The notes below the pieces were generated by a model, which was not told the DNA's origin, ran no database searches, and worked only from the letters and a program-made list of their open reading frames with translations. From positions 1 to 6,347 of the forward strand of contig CAYZYS010000120.1 in NCBI GenBank assembly GCA_964482605.1: a stretch of DNA of 6,347 nucleotides, read 5' to 3'. Shown one piece after another: positions 1 through 5,398 of this stretch. The first letter of the stretch is position 1, and the number at the start of each line of letters is the position of its first letter. The DNA comes from Bacteroides_F sp964482605. GTDB taxonomy: Bacteria > Bacillota > Clostridia > Lachnospirales > Lachnospiraceae. Made by a program: the position numbers and the translations under genes.

Positions 1-88
1 GCCCGTCCCATTTGCCATTCACGGCCAGCCTGGCACAGCCTCATGGACGCCCCGTGGGCAATCCCATGGCATGTCACCCCCACCCCTT

Positions 89-141
89 ACCAATTTGCGC
101 GTGCCAAACCTTTTCCTTCACCAATTTGCGCGTGCCAAACC
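89..141. repeat. Two exact 22-bp direct repeats, period 31 bp
   Basis: The 22 bases at 89-110 recur exactly at 120-141, separated by a 9-base pyrimidine-rich spacer. The unit contains the core TTTGCGCGTGCC. Its length is in the range of plasmid iterons and of protein-binding direct repeats, but with only two copies visible and no adjacent initiator gene an origin cannot be claimed. A single local duplication is the simplest alternative. Confidence 0.85.
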
Positions 142-383
142 ATGGGATGCCTCCTGTGACTCCTTCCATGCCGGCACGTGGAAGCCTCTTCTGACAACAT
201 ACATGCGTTTGCCACAAAACGGCGGGGCACAAAAACACGTCATACTATTGTAAAGGATTGCCATTGCCCGCATGCCTGCACATGGATTGAGTGCCTTTTC
301 CAATCCATGATGGCATCGGGGATACGGCACCCATACAGCCCACGGAATGGGGCAGGGCAGCACAAAGCCCCTCCGTGGAGGAC

Positions 384-392
384 AAAGGAAGG
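384..392 (+). promoter_or_regulatory. Ribosome binding site deciding the transglycosylase start
   Basis: AAAGGAAGG ends three bases before the ATG at 396 and nine before the ATG at 402, so either may be used. The site rules out the longer frame beginning at 291. Confidence 0.6.
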
Positions 393-395
393 ATA

Positions 396-1046
396 ATGGA
401 CATGGACAGGATAATCCCAAAGGCAGCCATGTGCCTCGTGATGATGGGGCTGGTGGTGATTGCGTGCAGGTGGCTCAACCCATGGAACAGGGACGCCACA
501 GAGCCGGTTGTCCCCACCCCCATCCCATGGGCGGCAGGTGAAAGGGAGGACGGGGATGAGACGGACTATGAGCTGGTCATGGAGGAAATAGGCTATGACG
601 GCAGCGACAACGGCTCCCCTGAGAGCATATACATACCACTTGGCGAGGACTTTGACCGTGAACTGGTTGAGACCGCAAATGAATACGGGCTTGACCCGTG
701 GCTTGTCAGGGCGGTCATACAGACGGAAAGCAGGTGGGACCCCTCGGCAACGAACTACAACGGGACGTGCCTGGGGCTCATGCAGATAGACTACCGGTGG
801 TGGTCAGGGGTGCTTGCCGACCTTGGGGGGACGACGCTCTATGACCCGGTGGACAACCTGCATGTCGGGTGTTACATAATCCGGCACAACATGGACGCAT
901 ACGGTGATGATGAGTGGTATGCCCTCAATGCCTTCAACTCAGGCTCCCCGTTCCACGGGTACGCGGACGAGGTGCTTGCCCTCAGGGACGAGCTGAAGGC
1001 AACGCAAAGCAAGAACAGTCCCCCTGGCGGGGATTTGGGCACATGA
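396..1046 (+). CDS. Membrane-anchored lytic transglycosylase (SLT fold)
   Basis: This predicted 216-aa protein would cleave the MurNAc-GlcNAc bond of peptidoglycan outside the cytoplasmic membrane. Residues 9-24 form a hydrophobic segment ending in VIAC, which fits a lipobox with Cys24 as the lipidated residue; a plain signal anchor is the alternative. An acidic, Pro-rich linker follows, then the SLT domain from about residue 85. The domain shows the family landmarks: IQTESRWDPSA with catalytic Glu111, GLMQ at 127-130, and NAFNSGS at 178-184, matching the usual YNAG-like motif. I chose the ATG at 396 because AAAGGAAGG lies at 384-392; the ATG at 402 is almost equally well placed. An in-frame ATG at 291 would add 35 residues without a ribosome binding site. 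Small anchored transglycosylases of this kind occur in conjugation systems (VirB1-like) and in phages. The function is well supported; the context is inference. Confidence 0.88.
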   Translation: MDMDRIIPKAAMCLVMMGLVVIACRWLNPWNRDATEPVVPTPIPWAAGEREDGDETDYELVMEEIGYDGSDNGSPESIYIPLGEDFDRELVETANEYGLDPWLVRAVIQTESRWDPSATNYNGTCLGLMQIDYRWWSGVLADLGGTTLYDPVDNLHVGCYIIRHNMDAYGDDEWYALNAFNSGSPFHGYADEVLALRDELKATQSKNSPPGGDLGT

Positions 1047-1198
1047 GGATTTTGAAAAACACACTGACGAAAAGGAACAGGAACACAGACATGTTGGACA
1101 CGACGCAGGTCCTGTTGAATGGGACAACGATGGGAAACAGCACCCACGGGAAAGGGGAAACCATGGACTTGCCGACAGGGAAGGGCACGGCACAATGA
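1043..1198 (+). CDS. Possible 51-aa coupled small protein, unknown function
   Basis: The ATG at 1043 overlaps the transglycosylase stop in an ATGA junction, a common arrangement for translational coupling. The 51-aa product begins MRILKNTLTKRN. It is polar, Thr-, Gly- and Asn-rich, has no hydrophobic segment, and I recognise no family. The only Shine-Dalgarno-like element is a GGCGGGGA run about 10 bases upstream, inside the preceding gene. A second in-frame ATG at 1091 follows AGGAACAGGAA at a loose distance. Composition does not separate it from chance translation, so this is a weak call made because of the overlap and because it fills most of the gap before the sigma factor gene. Confidence 0.25.
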   Translation: MRILKNTLTKRNRNTDMLDTTQVLLNGTTMGNSTHGKGETMDLPTGKGTAQ

Positions 1199-1286
1199 CG
1201 GAATGAAGGATTGCAAAAACAAAGCCGGCGCACCAATGACACCGGGAAAGAGGACAGCAGGCAGGCGGTAATGGCGTGAATGGCCA

Positions 1287-1871
1287 TTGGCACATCCATC
1301 AGGAAACAAGGCTGACGGAAGAGAAACACCTGGAGCAGGGAAAAATGAAAAGGCACTCACCGAGGAACAAAGGAGGCTTGCCACGGAAAACCACGGGCTG
1401 GTTTCAGGCTGCCTGAGGCTGCACGGCTTCACGGGGACGGAACATGACGACCTGTACGGGGTGGCGGCACTTGGGCTGTGCAAGGCGGCAAGGGAATGGG
1501 ACCCATCGAAGGGGAAATTCCAGTCATTTGCCTACACGGTGATGTGGAATGAGATGAAAAATTATTTCAAACACGCGGACACCGACATGATGCGGCACCT
1601 CTCCGACTGGGATGACCAGGGGGAAAGGGATGAAAGCCTTGAAGGGGGCATCCCCGACAGGACGCCGCTTGGCAACCCGGAAGGGTGGGTGCTCATGAAG
1701 GAGGCACTCAGGGGACTGTATGACGGGCTGACTCCGAAGAAACAGTATGCCTTAAGGATGCTGGTGTCCGGATATACCGAGAAGGAGATACACCATCTCA
1801 CGGGCATTTCGGAATTCACCATCTCAGCAGTCAGGAAGGAACTGAAGGCGTTCCTTGGCAGGGCACGCTGA
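1287..1871 (+). CDS. Sigma-70 family RNA polymerase sigma factor
   Basis: This 194-aa protein (counted from the TTG at 1287) carries the two core domains of a small sigma factor. Region 2 spans about residues 28-95, with DDLYGVAALGLCKAAREWDP followed by KGKFQSFAYTVMWNEMKNY, the polymerase-binding and -10-recognising helices. Region 4 spans about residues 148-190, with a helix-turn-helix (YTEKEIHHLTGISEFTIS then AVRKELKAFL) that would contact the -35. The acidic linker between them is short and there is no clear region 3, as in alternative, sporulation-like or phage sigma factors. The start is doubtful: there is no in-frame ATG before residue 86, the frame is open only from 1272 after a TAA at 1269-1271, and TTG 1287 has no ribosome binding site. 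A frameshifted or sequence-corrected start nearby is possible. It probably directs transcription of genes on this element, perhaps the envelope genes beside it. Confidence 0.85.
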   Translation: MAHPSGNKADGRETPGAGKNEKALTEEQRRLATENHGLVSGCLRLHGFTGTEHDDLYGVAALGLCKAAREWDPSKGKFQSFAYTVMWNEMKNYFKHADTDMMRHLSDWDDQGERDESLEGGIPDRTPLGNPEGWVLMKEALRGLYDGLTPKKQYALRMLVSGYTEKEIHHLTGISEFTISAVRKELKAFLGRAR

Positions 1872-1895
1872 TGCCCACGGAAGGAGGGAAAACAC

Positions 1896-2087
1896 ATGGA
1901 TGAGGCTGTAATCAAATGGCTTTCCAAGGGGCTTTATGGCAAGGTAAACACAGCAATCAGCCATTGGCCGGACTACAAAAAGAAGGCGTATGACGAAATG
2001 TTTGCGTCTGCACATTCCGGCAGGATTGGCACAGGGGGCACCACCGTGGTTCTGCCCCTTGTGAACCCACACGGGAAGACACAGTAA
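1896..2087 (+). CDS. 63-aa protein of unknown function
   Basis: I do not recognise this protein. It starts at an ATG with an excellent AAGGAGGG at 1881-1888, seven bases upstream, and begins 24 bases after the sigma factor stop, so it is very likely translated and cotranscribed. Residues 1-40 look helical and amphipathic (DEAVIKWLSKGLYGKV, then HWPDYKKKAYDEMF). The C-terminal third is Gly- and Thr-rich with a short hydrophobic strand, TTVVLPLV. There is no membrane segment, no Cys and no recognisable DNA-binding motif. Its position directly after the sigma factor makes an anti-sigma or sigma-modulating role conceivable, but only by context. Confidence 0.7.
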   Translation: MDEAVIKWLSKGLYGKVNTAISHWPDYKKKAYDEMFASAHSGRIGTGGTTVVLPLVNPHGKTQ

Positions 2088-2118
2088 CCGGCATGGGACC
2101 AACAGGAAAGGAAAGGCC

Positions 2119-3174
2119 ATGGGGAACAGAAAGGATTTCTTCACCGCAATGCTTGCGGCCTTTTTCATTGCCGCGTGCCTTGTGGTGATTTTTGCCCTGC
2201 CCGCGTTTGACAACGGCATATGGAGGGTGGAGGCTGACACGGGGGGACTCCGGAAGGAAACAGTGGTGGAATCCGTGACAAACGCAATGTGCCACAACGA
2301 GACCACGCTGCACTTCGGGGTCACGTCCATTTCAGACGGTGACATTGAGGAATGGATGAGGTCAATACCCGGCCTTACGGCGGTGTCGGTGGAGACCGAG
2401 CGCTCATCAGGCGGGTGGAACGTGGTGGCGACAATACAATACTGGGATTCATACCCCCTCATCTGGGCGGTGGAGAACGGATGTGAGGAAGCCACCCTTG
2501 ACAAAAGGCAGACACGGCTCCTGGCAAGGTACAGGGAAGTGCTTTCAGGCATCCTGACGGATGGCATGGATGATTCTGAAAAGGAACTGGCCATACACGA
2601 CTGGCTCACGGCACACATGGAATATGACGAAAGGGTCGTGACCGGACACCCCGGCTGGTCAATGATGACGGAAGGCAGGGGAACGTGCGAGGGGTACGCA
2701 GAGGCAATGTATGTCATGTGCCGCCTTGCGGGGCTTGACGTGAGCATAATCACGGGTTATGCGGGCGGGCAGTCGCATGTGTGGCTCCTCATCCGCCTTG
2801 ACGGCAGCCTGTACCACGTTGACCCGACATGGGATGACAACGGTGAACAGTCACACTGCTGGTACAACCTCCCCGATGAAGAGATGGCACAGGACCATGA
2901 ATGGGTGCGGGATGATTACCCCACGGCAGACGGCGGCACGCATGAATGGACACAGGAAGCCGTTGCGTCCCAGGTGGCACTCATGAAACTGGTGAGGGAA
3001 AGGCTGTCGGATGACGGTGACACGGTGCTTGAGTTCGTGGATGACGGCACCCTTGACGTGGGGCTTGCTGTTGGCCTGCTTGGGGAACAGCGCATGTACA
3101 GGGATTCAACACATGAACGGAATGGCATGGTGTACCATGTGGTCACAATACTTGCGGGGGATGTCGGACAGTGA
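2119..3174 (+). CDS. Membrane-anchored transglutaminase-like protein
   Basis: This 351-aa protein has an N-terminal hydrophobic segment (about residues 10-30) that should hold it in the membrane with the rest outside. IAAC at residues 17-20 resembles a lipobox, but the hydrophobic stretch continues past the Cys, so a signal anchor is more likely. Residues about 40-120 form an uncharacterised domain. The transglutaminase-like core covers about residues 150-265, with the papain-fold triad visible as Cys190 in GRGTCEGYAEA, His220 in GGQSHVW and Asp235 in LYHVDPTWDD. Bacterial members act as proteases, peptidases or acyl-transfer enzymes, and the substrate here is unknown; cell-wall peptide or surface protein is plausible given the neighbouring transglycosylase. 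About 85 further residues follow without a recognised domain. The start is supported by AGGAAAGGAAAGG at 2104-2116, and the gene follows its neighbour by 31 bases. Confidence 0.87.
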   Translation: MGNRKDFFTAMLAAFFIAACLVVIFALPAFDNGIWRVEADTGGLRKETVVESVTNAMCHNETTLHFGVTSISDGDIEEWMRSIPGLTAVSVETERSSGGWNVVATIQYWDSYPLIWAVENGCEEATLDKRQTRLLARYREVLSGILTDGMDDSEKELAIHDWLTAHMEYDERVVTGHPGWSMMTEGRGTCEGYAEAMYVMCRLAGLDVSIITGYAGGQSHVWLLIRLDGSLYHVDPTWDDNGEQSHCWYNLPDEEMAQDHEWVRDDYPTADGGTHEWTQEAVASQVALMKLVRERLSDDGDTVLEFVDDGTLDVGLAVGLLGEQRMYRDSTHERNGMVYHVVTILAGDVGQ

Positions 3175-3175
3175 T

Positions 3176-3202
3176 TGCCCAATGAAGAATTTGACATTGG
3201 CA
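3176..3202. promoter_or_regulatory. Inverted repeat over the -35 of the sRNA promoter
   Basis: TGCCCAATG at 3176-3184 pairs with CATTGGCA at 3195-3202, with one bulged C and a 10-base loop. The right arm overlaps the TTGACA element. No U-run follows, so it is a poor terminator for the upstream gene and a possible operator for the sRNA promoter. Confidence 0.35.
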
Positions 3203-3219
3203 TGATTATATGTTAATAT
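3191..3219 (+). promoter_or_regulatory. Strong SigA-type promoter, extended -10, for the sRNA
   Basis: The -35 is a perfect TTGACA (3191-3196). After a 17-base spacer comes TAATAT (3214-3219), preceded by TG at 3211-3212, giving an extended -10 (TGTTAATAT). Predicted initiation is in the A-rich stretch near 3226. The surrounding DNA is distinctly AT-rich compared with the flanking genes. Confidence 0.8.
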
Positions 3220-3225
3220 AATTAT

Positions 3226-3314
3226 AAAAGAGGGCACTACCGATAGACGGTCAGCCCGAAAATATGATTTGACGATTATAGCCGCCTAGTTTTCCGAGCT
3301 GGGGCGGCTATTTT
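3226..3314 (+). ncRNA. Small RNA resembling a type I antitoxin RNA
   Basis: A transcript of about 90 nt is predicted between the strong promoter at 3191-3219 and the hairpin at 3278-3311. It has no credible reading frame (its only ATG, in ATATGATTTGA, gives a two-residue peptide). The segment GGGCACTACCGATAGACGGT near its 5' end and the CCGCCTAGTTTTCCGAGCTG terminal hairpin look, from memory, like antisense RNAs that converge on small holin-like toxin genes (Hol_Tox type) in Firmicutes; that resemblance is recollection, not a search result. The matching toxin frame on the opposite strand is not intact, so this may be an orphan or decayed antitoxin that could silence a related toxin elsewhere. 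Confidence 0.55.
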
Positions 3315-3320
3315 CGTGTC
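3271..3320 (+). terminator. GC-rich hairpin ending the sRNA, possibly bidirectional
   Basis: ATAGCCGCC at 3278-3286 pairs perfectly with GGCGGCTAT at 3303-3311. TAG/CTG can extend the stem inward, and ACGA (3272-3275) can pair with TCGT (3314-3317) across a small internal T-T loop. A short TTTT follows the core stem. The near symmetry means it could also stop transcription arriving from the opposite strand, as in convergent toxin-antitoxin loci. Confidence 0.65.
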
Positions 3321-3418
3321 TTGTTGCTCTTATCCTTATCAATTGTTAACCGATTGAAAAATTCCCTATGGCAATTTTCACGGAATTCTTATGCCTTACT
3401 GGGTTTGCCATACACCAT
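3308..3418 (-). pseudogene. Possible remnant of a small holin-like toxin gene
   Basis: On the - strand, a 37-codon stretch runs from ATG at 3418-3416 to TAG at 3310-3308, inside the shared hairpin. It is preceded by a purine-rich GGGGAGGAGTAGGGGG and ends in the basic tail IDKDKSNKTRK, which is how many short Hol_Tox-type peptides end. However, codon 10 is TAA and the centre is not hydrophobic, so no functional toxin can be made from this frame. It is either a decayed toxin gene under the antisense RNA or a chance alignment. Confidence 0.2.
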
Positions 3419-3496
3419 TTCCCCCTACTCCTCCCCATACTGACGATATGGAACTGGGAAACAAATCACATATCAGACAGGGGAGGGATTTTTCAC

Positions 3497-5113
3497 ATGG
3501 ATAAAACAGAAAACCAGTCACGGGAAATACCCGTGTACCATACAAGGGAACAGGCCACGGTACATGTGGCAAAAGGGGCAAGACGGCACACATGGGCACT
3601 GGAAAAATCCGTGATGGCATTGCTTGCCCTTGTGACAATGGGGTATGCGGCAATGTTCGGGATGCAGTGGTATGACACTGACGCGGACTGGATGATAGCC
3701 ACAGGGCGGTACATAATCCAAAACGGGATTCCATATGAAAACCCATTCACCATTGTTGGCGGGATGAAGATTGTCGTGCAGCAGTGGGCTTACTGTGCCA
3801 CGGTTACGTGGGTGTATGACACCTTCGGCAACGTGGGACCTGCCATCATGGTCTCACTCATGGAAGTTGTGTTCGTACTCCTGGCACACAGGCTGGTGAA
3901 GATGCTCTCGGGTGACGGCATTGTTGCCTGGGTGGCCGCCTTCCTCATGGCCGCGTCATTCCCGTACCACAACATAAGGCCGGAACTCGTGACCGCAATC
4001 CTGCTCCTTGCCCAGTGCATCCTCCAGGAAAGGCACAGACAGACGGGGCAGACACGGTGGCTGTACGGCATTCCCGTCCTTGTGGTCCTTGAAATGAACC
4101 TCCACGCCGCCATGTGGCCAATCCATGCCGCAGTCATGCTCCCATACGTCACGGGACTCCCACGGTTCCTCCTTAAAAAGGCAAGGAGGACCCACGCCAT
4201 GGGGCACGGGCAGGGGGGAAGGGCAGGCTACATCATCCCGTGCCTCTTGTCGGCAGGGGCACTGTTCCTGAACCCATACGGCACTGACGGCATGGCATAC
4301 GTGTTCAGGTCATGCCTGTCCGGGATAGGGGAATATGGCATAGCCGAGCTTGAAGGACTGCAGTTTTCCATCTCATACAGGCTGCCATACACCCTTGCAT
4401 GGCTCTGCGTGCTGGTTGCCGTCACCTGGCTCCTTGCCATCGGGAACATTGGAAAATCACGCCCGCTTGGGTCCGCCACGCTGTACATGTCCATTGGCTT
4501 CCTGGTTTTCGCCCTCCCGCACGTGAGAAACACCATGTTCCTGATGTTCCCAATCGCATACCTCATGGGCGAGGCAAGGGGGATGTCCTACGGCGGCAGG
4601 GATGGGAGGACCATGACCGCCACGCTGTGCGCGGCGGCAATCATCATCATCTTCCCCATAAAATACACGATGGTTTCCCACACCGTGACCATTGACGACA
4701 AGGACGAAAGGTGGGCACCCGTGACGGAATGGCTTGCACGGAACGCAGGGGATGACCCCGTTGTTTACACCCCGTTTTCCTACGGTGCGGTACTCGAAAG
4801 GGCAGGATACAAAATATTCACGGACGCAAGGCCGGAACTGTATAACTCAGCGTTCAATGCGGGAAATGACCTGTTCCTGGAATTTGAGAAAAGGGACAAC
4901 AAGGATGGGGAATGGAACGGTGAGGTCTGGTGGATTAAGGGGTTCATTGAAAAATACGGCTTTGACTACCTTGTGATTGGCACCGGGGACAACGTGAACT
5001 TCCATGCGTTCATGGCATATGCCGAGGCATCAGGCGAATGGGAGGCACTTGCGGAAACGACTGACGGCAAGGCCATCCTGTATGGCAGGGCATTGGCTTC
5101 CAATTCCCACTAA
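3497..5113 (+). CDS. Polytopic GT-C-like membrane glycosyltransferase
   Basis: This 538-aa integral membrane protein is predicted to transfer a sugar from a polyprenyl-phosphate donor to an acceptor outside the membrane. After a charged cytoplasmic N-terminus (about 36 residues) the first membrane helix leads into an acidic loop, YDTDADWMIATGRYI, with Asp60, Asp62 and Asp64. GIPYENPFT follows and then QQWAY. Such an Asp-rich first outer loop is typical of GT-C enzymes. NIRPEL (residues 159-164), EMNLHAAMWPIH and LNPYGTDGM also match a recurring architecture of uncharacterised bacterial GT-C-like proteins. About ten membrane helices precede a soluble C-terminal domain (about residues 400-538) containing VVYTPFSYGAVLERAG and FTDARPELY. 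AGGGGAGGG at 3479-3487 supports the ATG at 3497; an upstream frame to 3368 has no ribosome binding site. It has no clear promoter apart from possible read-through from the sRNA. Donor, acceptor and exact family are unknown. Confidence 0.75.
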   Translation: MDKTENQSREIPVYHTREQATVHVAKGARRHTWALEKSVMALLALVTMGYAAMFGMQWYDTDADWMIATGRYIIQNGIPYENPFTIVGGMKIVVQQWAYCATVTWVYDTFGNVGPAIMVSLMEVVFVLLAHRLVKMLSGDGIVAWVAAFLMAASFPYHNIRPELVTAILLLAQCILQERHRQTGQTRWLYGIPVLVVLEMNLHAAMWPIHAAVMLPYVTGLPRFLLKKARRTHAMGHGQGGRAGYIIPCLLSAGALFLNPYGTDGMAYVFRSCLSGIGEYGIAELEGLQFSISYRLPYTLAWLCVLVAVTWLLAIGNIGKSRPLGSATLYMSIGFLVFALPHVRNTMFLMFPIAYLMGEARGMSYGGRDGRTMTATLCAAAIIIIFPIKYTMVSHTVTIDDKDERWAPVTEWLARNAGDDPVVYTPFSYGAVLERAGYKIFTDARPELYNSAFNAGNDLFLEFEKRDNKDGEWNGEVWWIKGFIEKYGFDYLVIGTGDNVNFHAFMAYAEASGEWEALAETTDGKAILYGRALASNSH

Positions 5114-5185
5114 GCTGACAGCCCCCATTGGACAGGCATGCAGACCCAGCCAAAACCGTGTGGCAGACTTAGGCAGAAAAAACAT

Positions 5186-5213
5186 TTGCCTGACAGATGT
5201 TTTGTGGTATAAT
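5186..5213 (+). promoter_or_regulatory. Strong extended -10 promoter
   Basis: A consensus TATAAT (5208-5213) is preceded by TGG, giving an extended -10 (TGGTATAAT). TTGCCT (5186-5191), 16 bases upstream, serves as a -35 with four of six consensus matches. Initiation is expected near 5220. An ATTTGCC (5184-5190) lies over the -35 and its inverse GGCAAAT (5222-5228) just after the start site, which is suitable for operator control. Confidence 0.8.
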
Positions 5214-5219
5214 ACCTGC

Positions 5220-5352
5220 AGGGCAAATTTTTCCAATATGTTTTCCTTGTCTTGGTCAGGCAATCCGACTAATTGCATTGCCTAAGATGTTTCAAAAGGA
5301 AAATGGCAGAAAGAAGGCGTCATAGGGATATGATGCCTTTTTTCTTTTTTTT
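5220..5352 (+). ncRNA. Structured ~130-nt small RNA or leader RNA
   Basis: The predicted transcript folds into one long interrupted hairpin followed by an intrinsic terminator. The outer stem is TTTTCCTT (5241-5248) with AAGGAAAA (5296-5303). The middle stem is TCTTGG (5250-5255) with CTAAGA (5282-5287). The inner stem is AGGCAAT (5258-5264) with ATTGCCT (5277-5283), closing a 12-base loop; the last two share a base or two and compete. No reading frame is credible. I do not recognise a known family. Candidates are a trans-acting small RNA, a plasmid-type copy-control RNA, a short 6S-like RNA, or the leader of the operon beginning at 5478 with conditional termination at 5314-5352. Confidence 0.6.
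5314..5352 (+). terminator. Intrinsic terminator of the small RNA
   Basis: AAGGCGTCAT (5314-5323) pairs over 10 bp, with one G-U, to ATGATGCCTT (5330-5339) around a six-base loop. The stem runs straight into a T-rich tract of 15 bases interrupted by one C. This is the best terminator in the window. Confidence 0.9.
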
Positions 5353-5367
5353 GTATTTCAAGCCATT

Positions 5368-5377
5368 CCCCCCCCCC
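5368..5377. repeat. Homopolymer run of ten C
   Basis: Ten consecutive C are followed shortly by a run of seven A (5380-5386), between the terminator and the next gene. It may vary in length by slippage or be miscounted by sequencing. It is not inside a supported gene. Confidence 0.9.
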
Positions 5378-5398
5378 ACAAAAAAACAAGCTTTTCAC

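Larger units (their letters stand above)
1..395. other. Non-coding left end, no supportable gene
   Basis: No reading frame here has both a plausible ribosome binding site and protein-like composition on either strand. The short frames present are rich in His, Pro, Cys and Met, as expected from chance translation of this CATG- and CCAC-rich DNA. The stretch holds one exact 22-bp direct repeat (listed separately) and, near its right end, the ribosome binding site of the lytic transglycosylase gene. I found no convincing promoter; TACTAT at 243-248 has no partner -35 at a suitable distance. It may be the end of an intergenic or origin region continuing to the left. Confidence 0.6.

Noticed and set aside
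89..141. CRISPR array
   Set aside because: There are only two repeat units with a 9-base gap, far too short for a spacer.
291..395. 35-residue upstream extension of the lytic transglycosylase
   Set aside because: ATG 291 has no ribosome binding site and would push the signal or lipobox segment inward. AAAGGAAGG before 396/402 fits better.
118..523. Overlapping - strand frames of about 90-100 codons at the left end
   Set aside because: The composition (many Cys, Pro, His, Met) and lack of any ribosome binding site or recognisable motif point to chance frames.
1203..1271. 22-codon frame (MKDCKNKAGAP...) between the transglycosylase and sigma genes
   Set aside because: It is too short, has no ribosome binding site, and is explained by the high frequency of ATGA and TAATG in this DNA. 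It is kept only as part of the overlap-chain observation.
872..1483. 203-codon open frame on the - strand
   Set aside because: It is the shadow of the transglycosylase and sigma genes, rich in Ser, Pro, Cys and Phe, with no ribosome binding site or domain.
1824..2753. 309-codon open frame on the - strand
   Set aside because: It lies opposite two well-supported + strand genes, has Ser/Cys/Pro-rich composition typical of antisense translation, and matches no family.
3368..3496. In-frame N-terminal extension of the membrane protein (MAIFTEFLCL...) from ATG 3368
   Set aside because: There is no ribosome binding site at 3368, while the ATG at 3497 has a strong one. The extension is AT-rich intergenic DNA that overlaps the possible toxin remnant.
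5171..5191. AGGCA/TGCCT inverted repeat as a terminator for the membrane protein gene
   Set aside because: It has a 5-bp stem, an 11-base loop and no T-tract, and it overlaps the -35 of the following promoter. It is more likely incidental or part of an operator.
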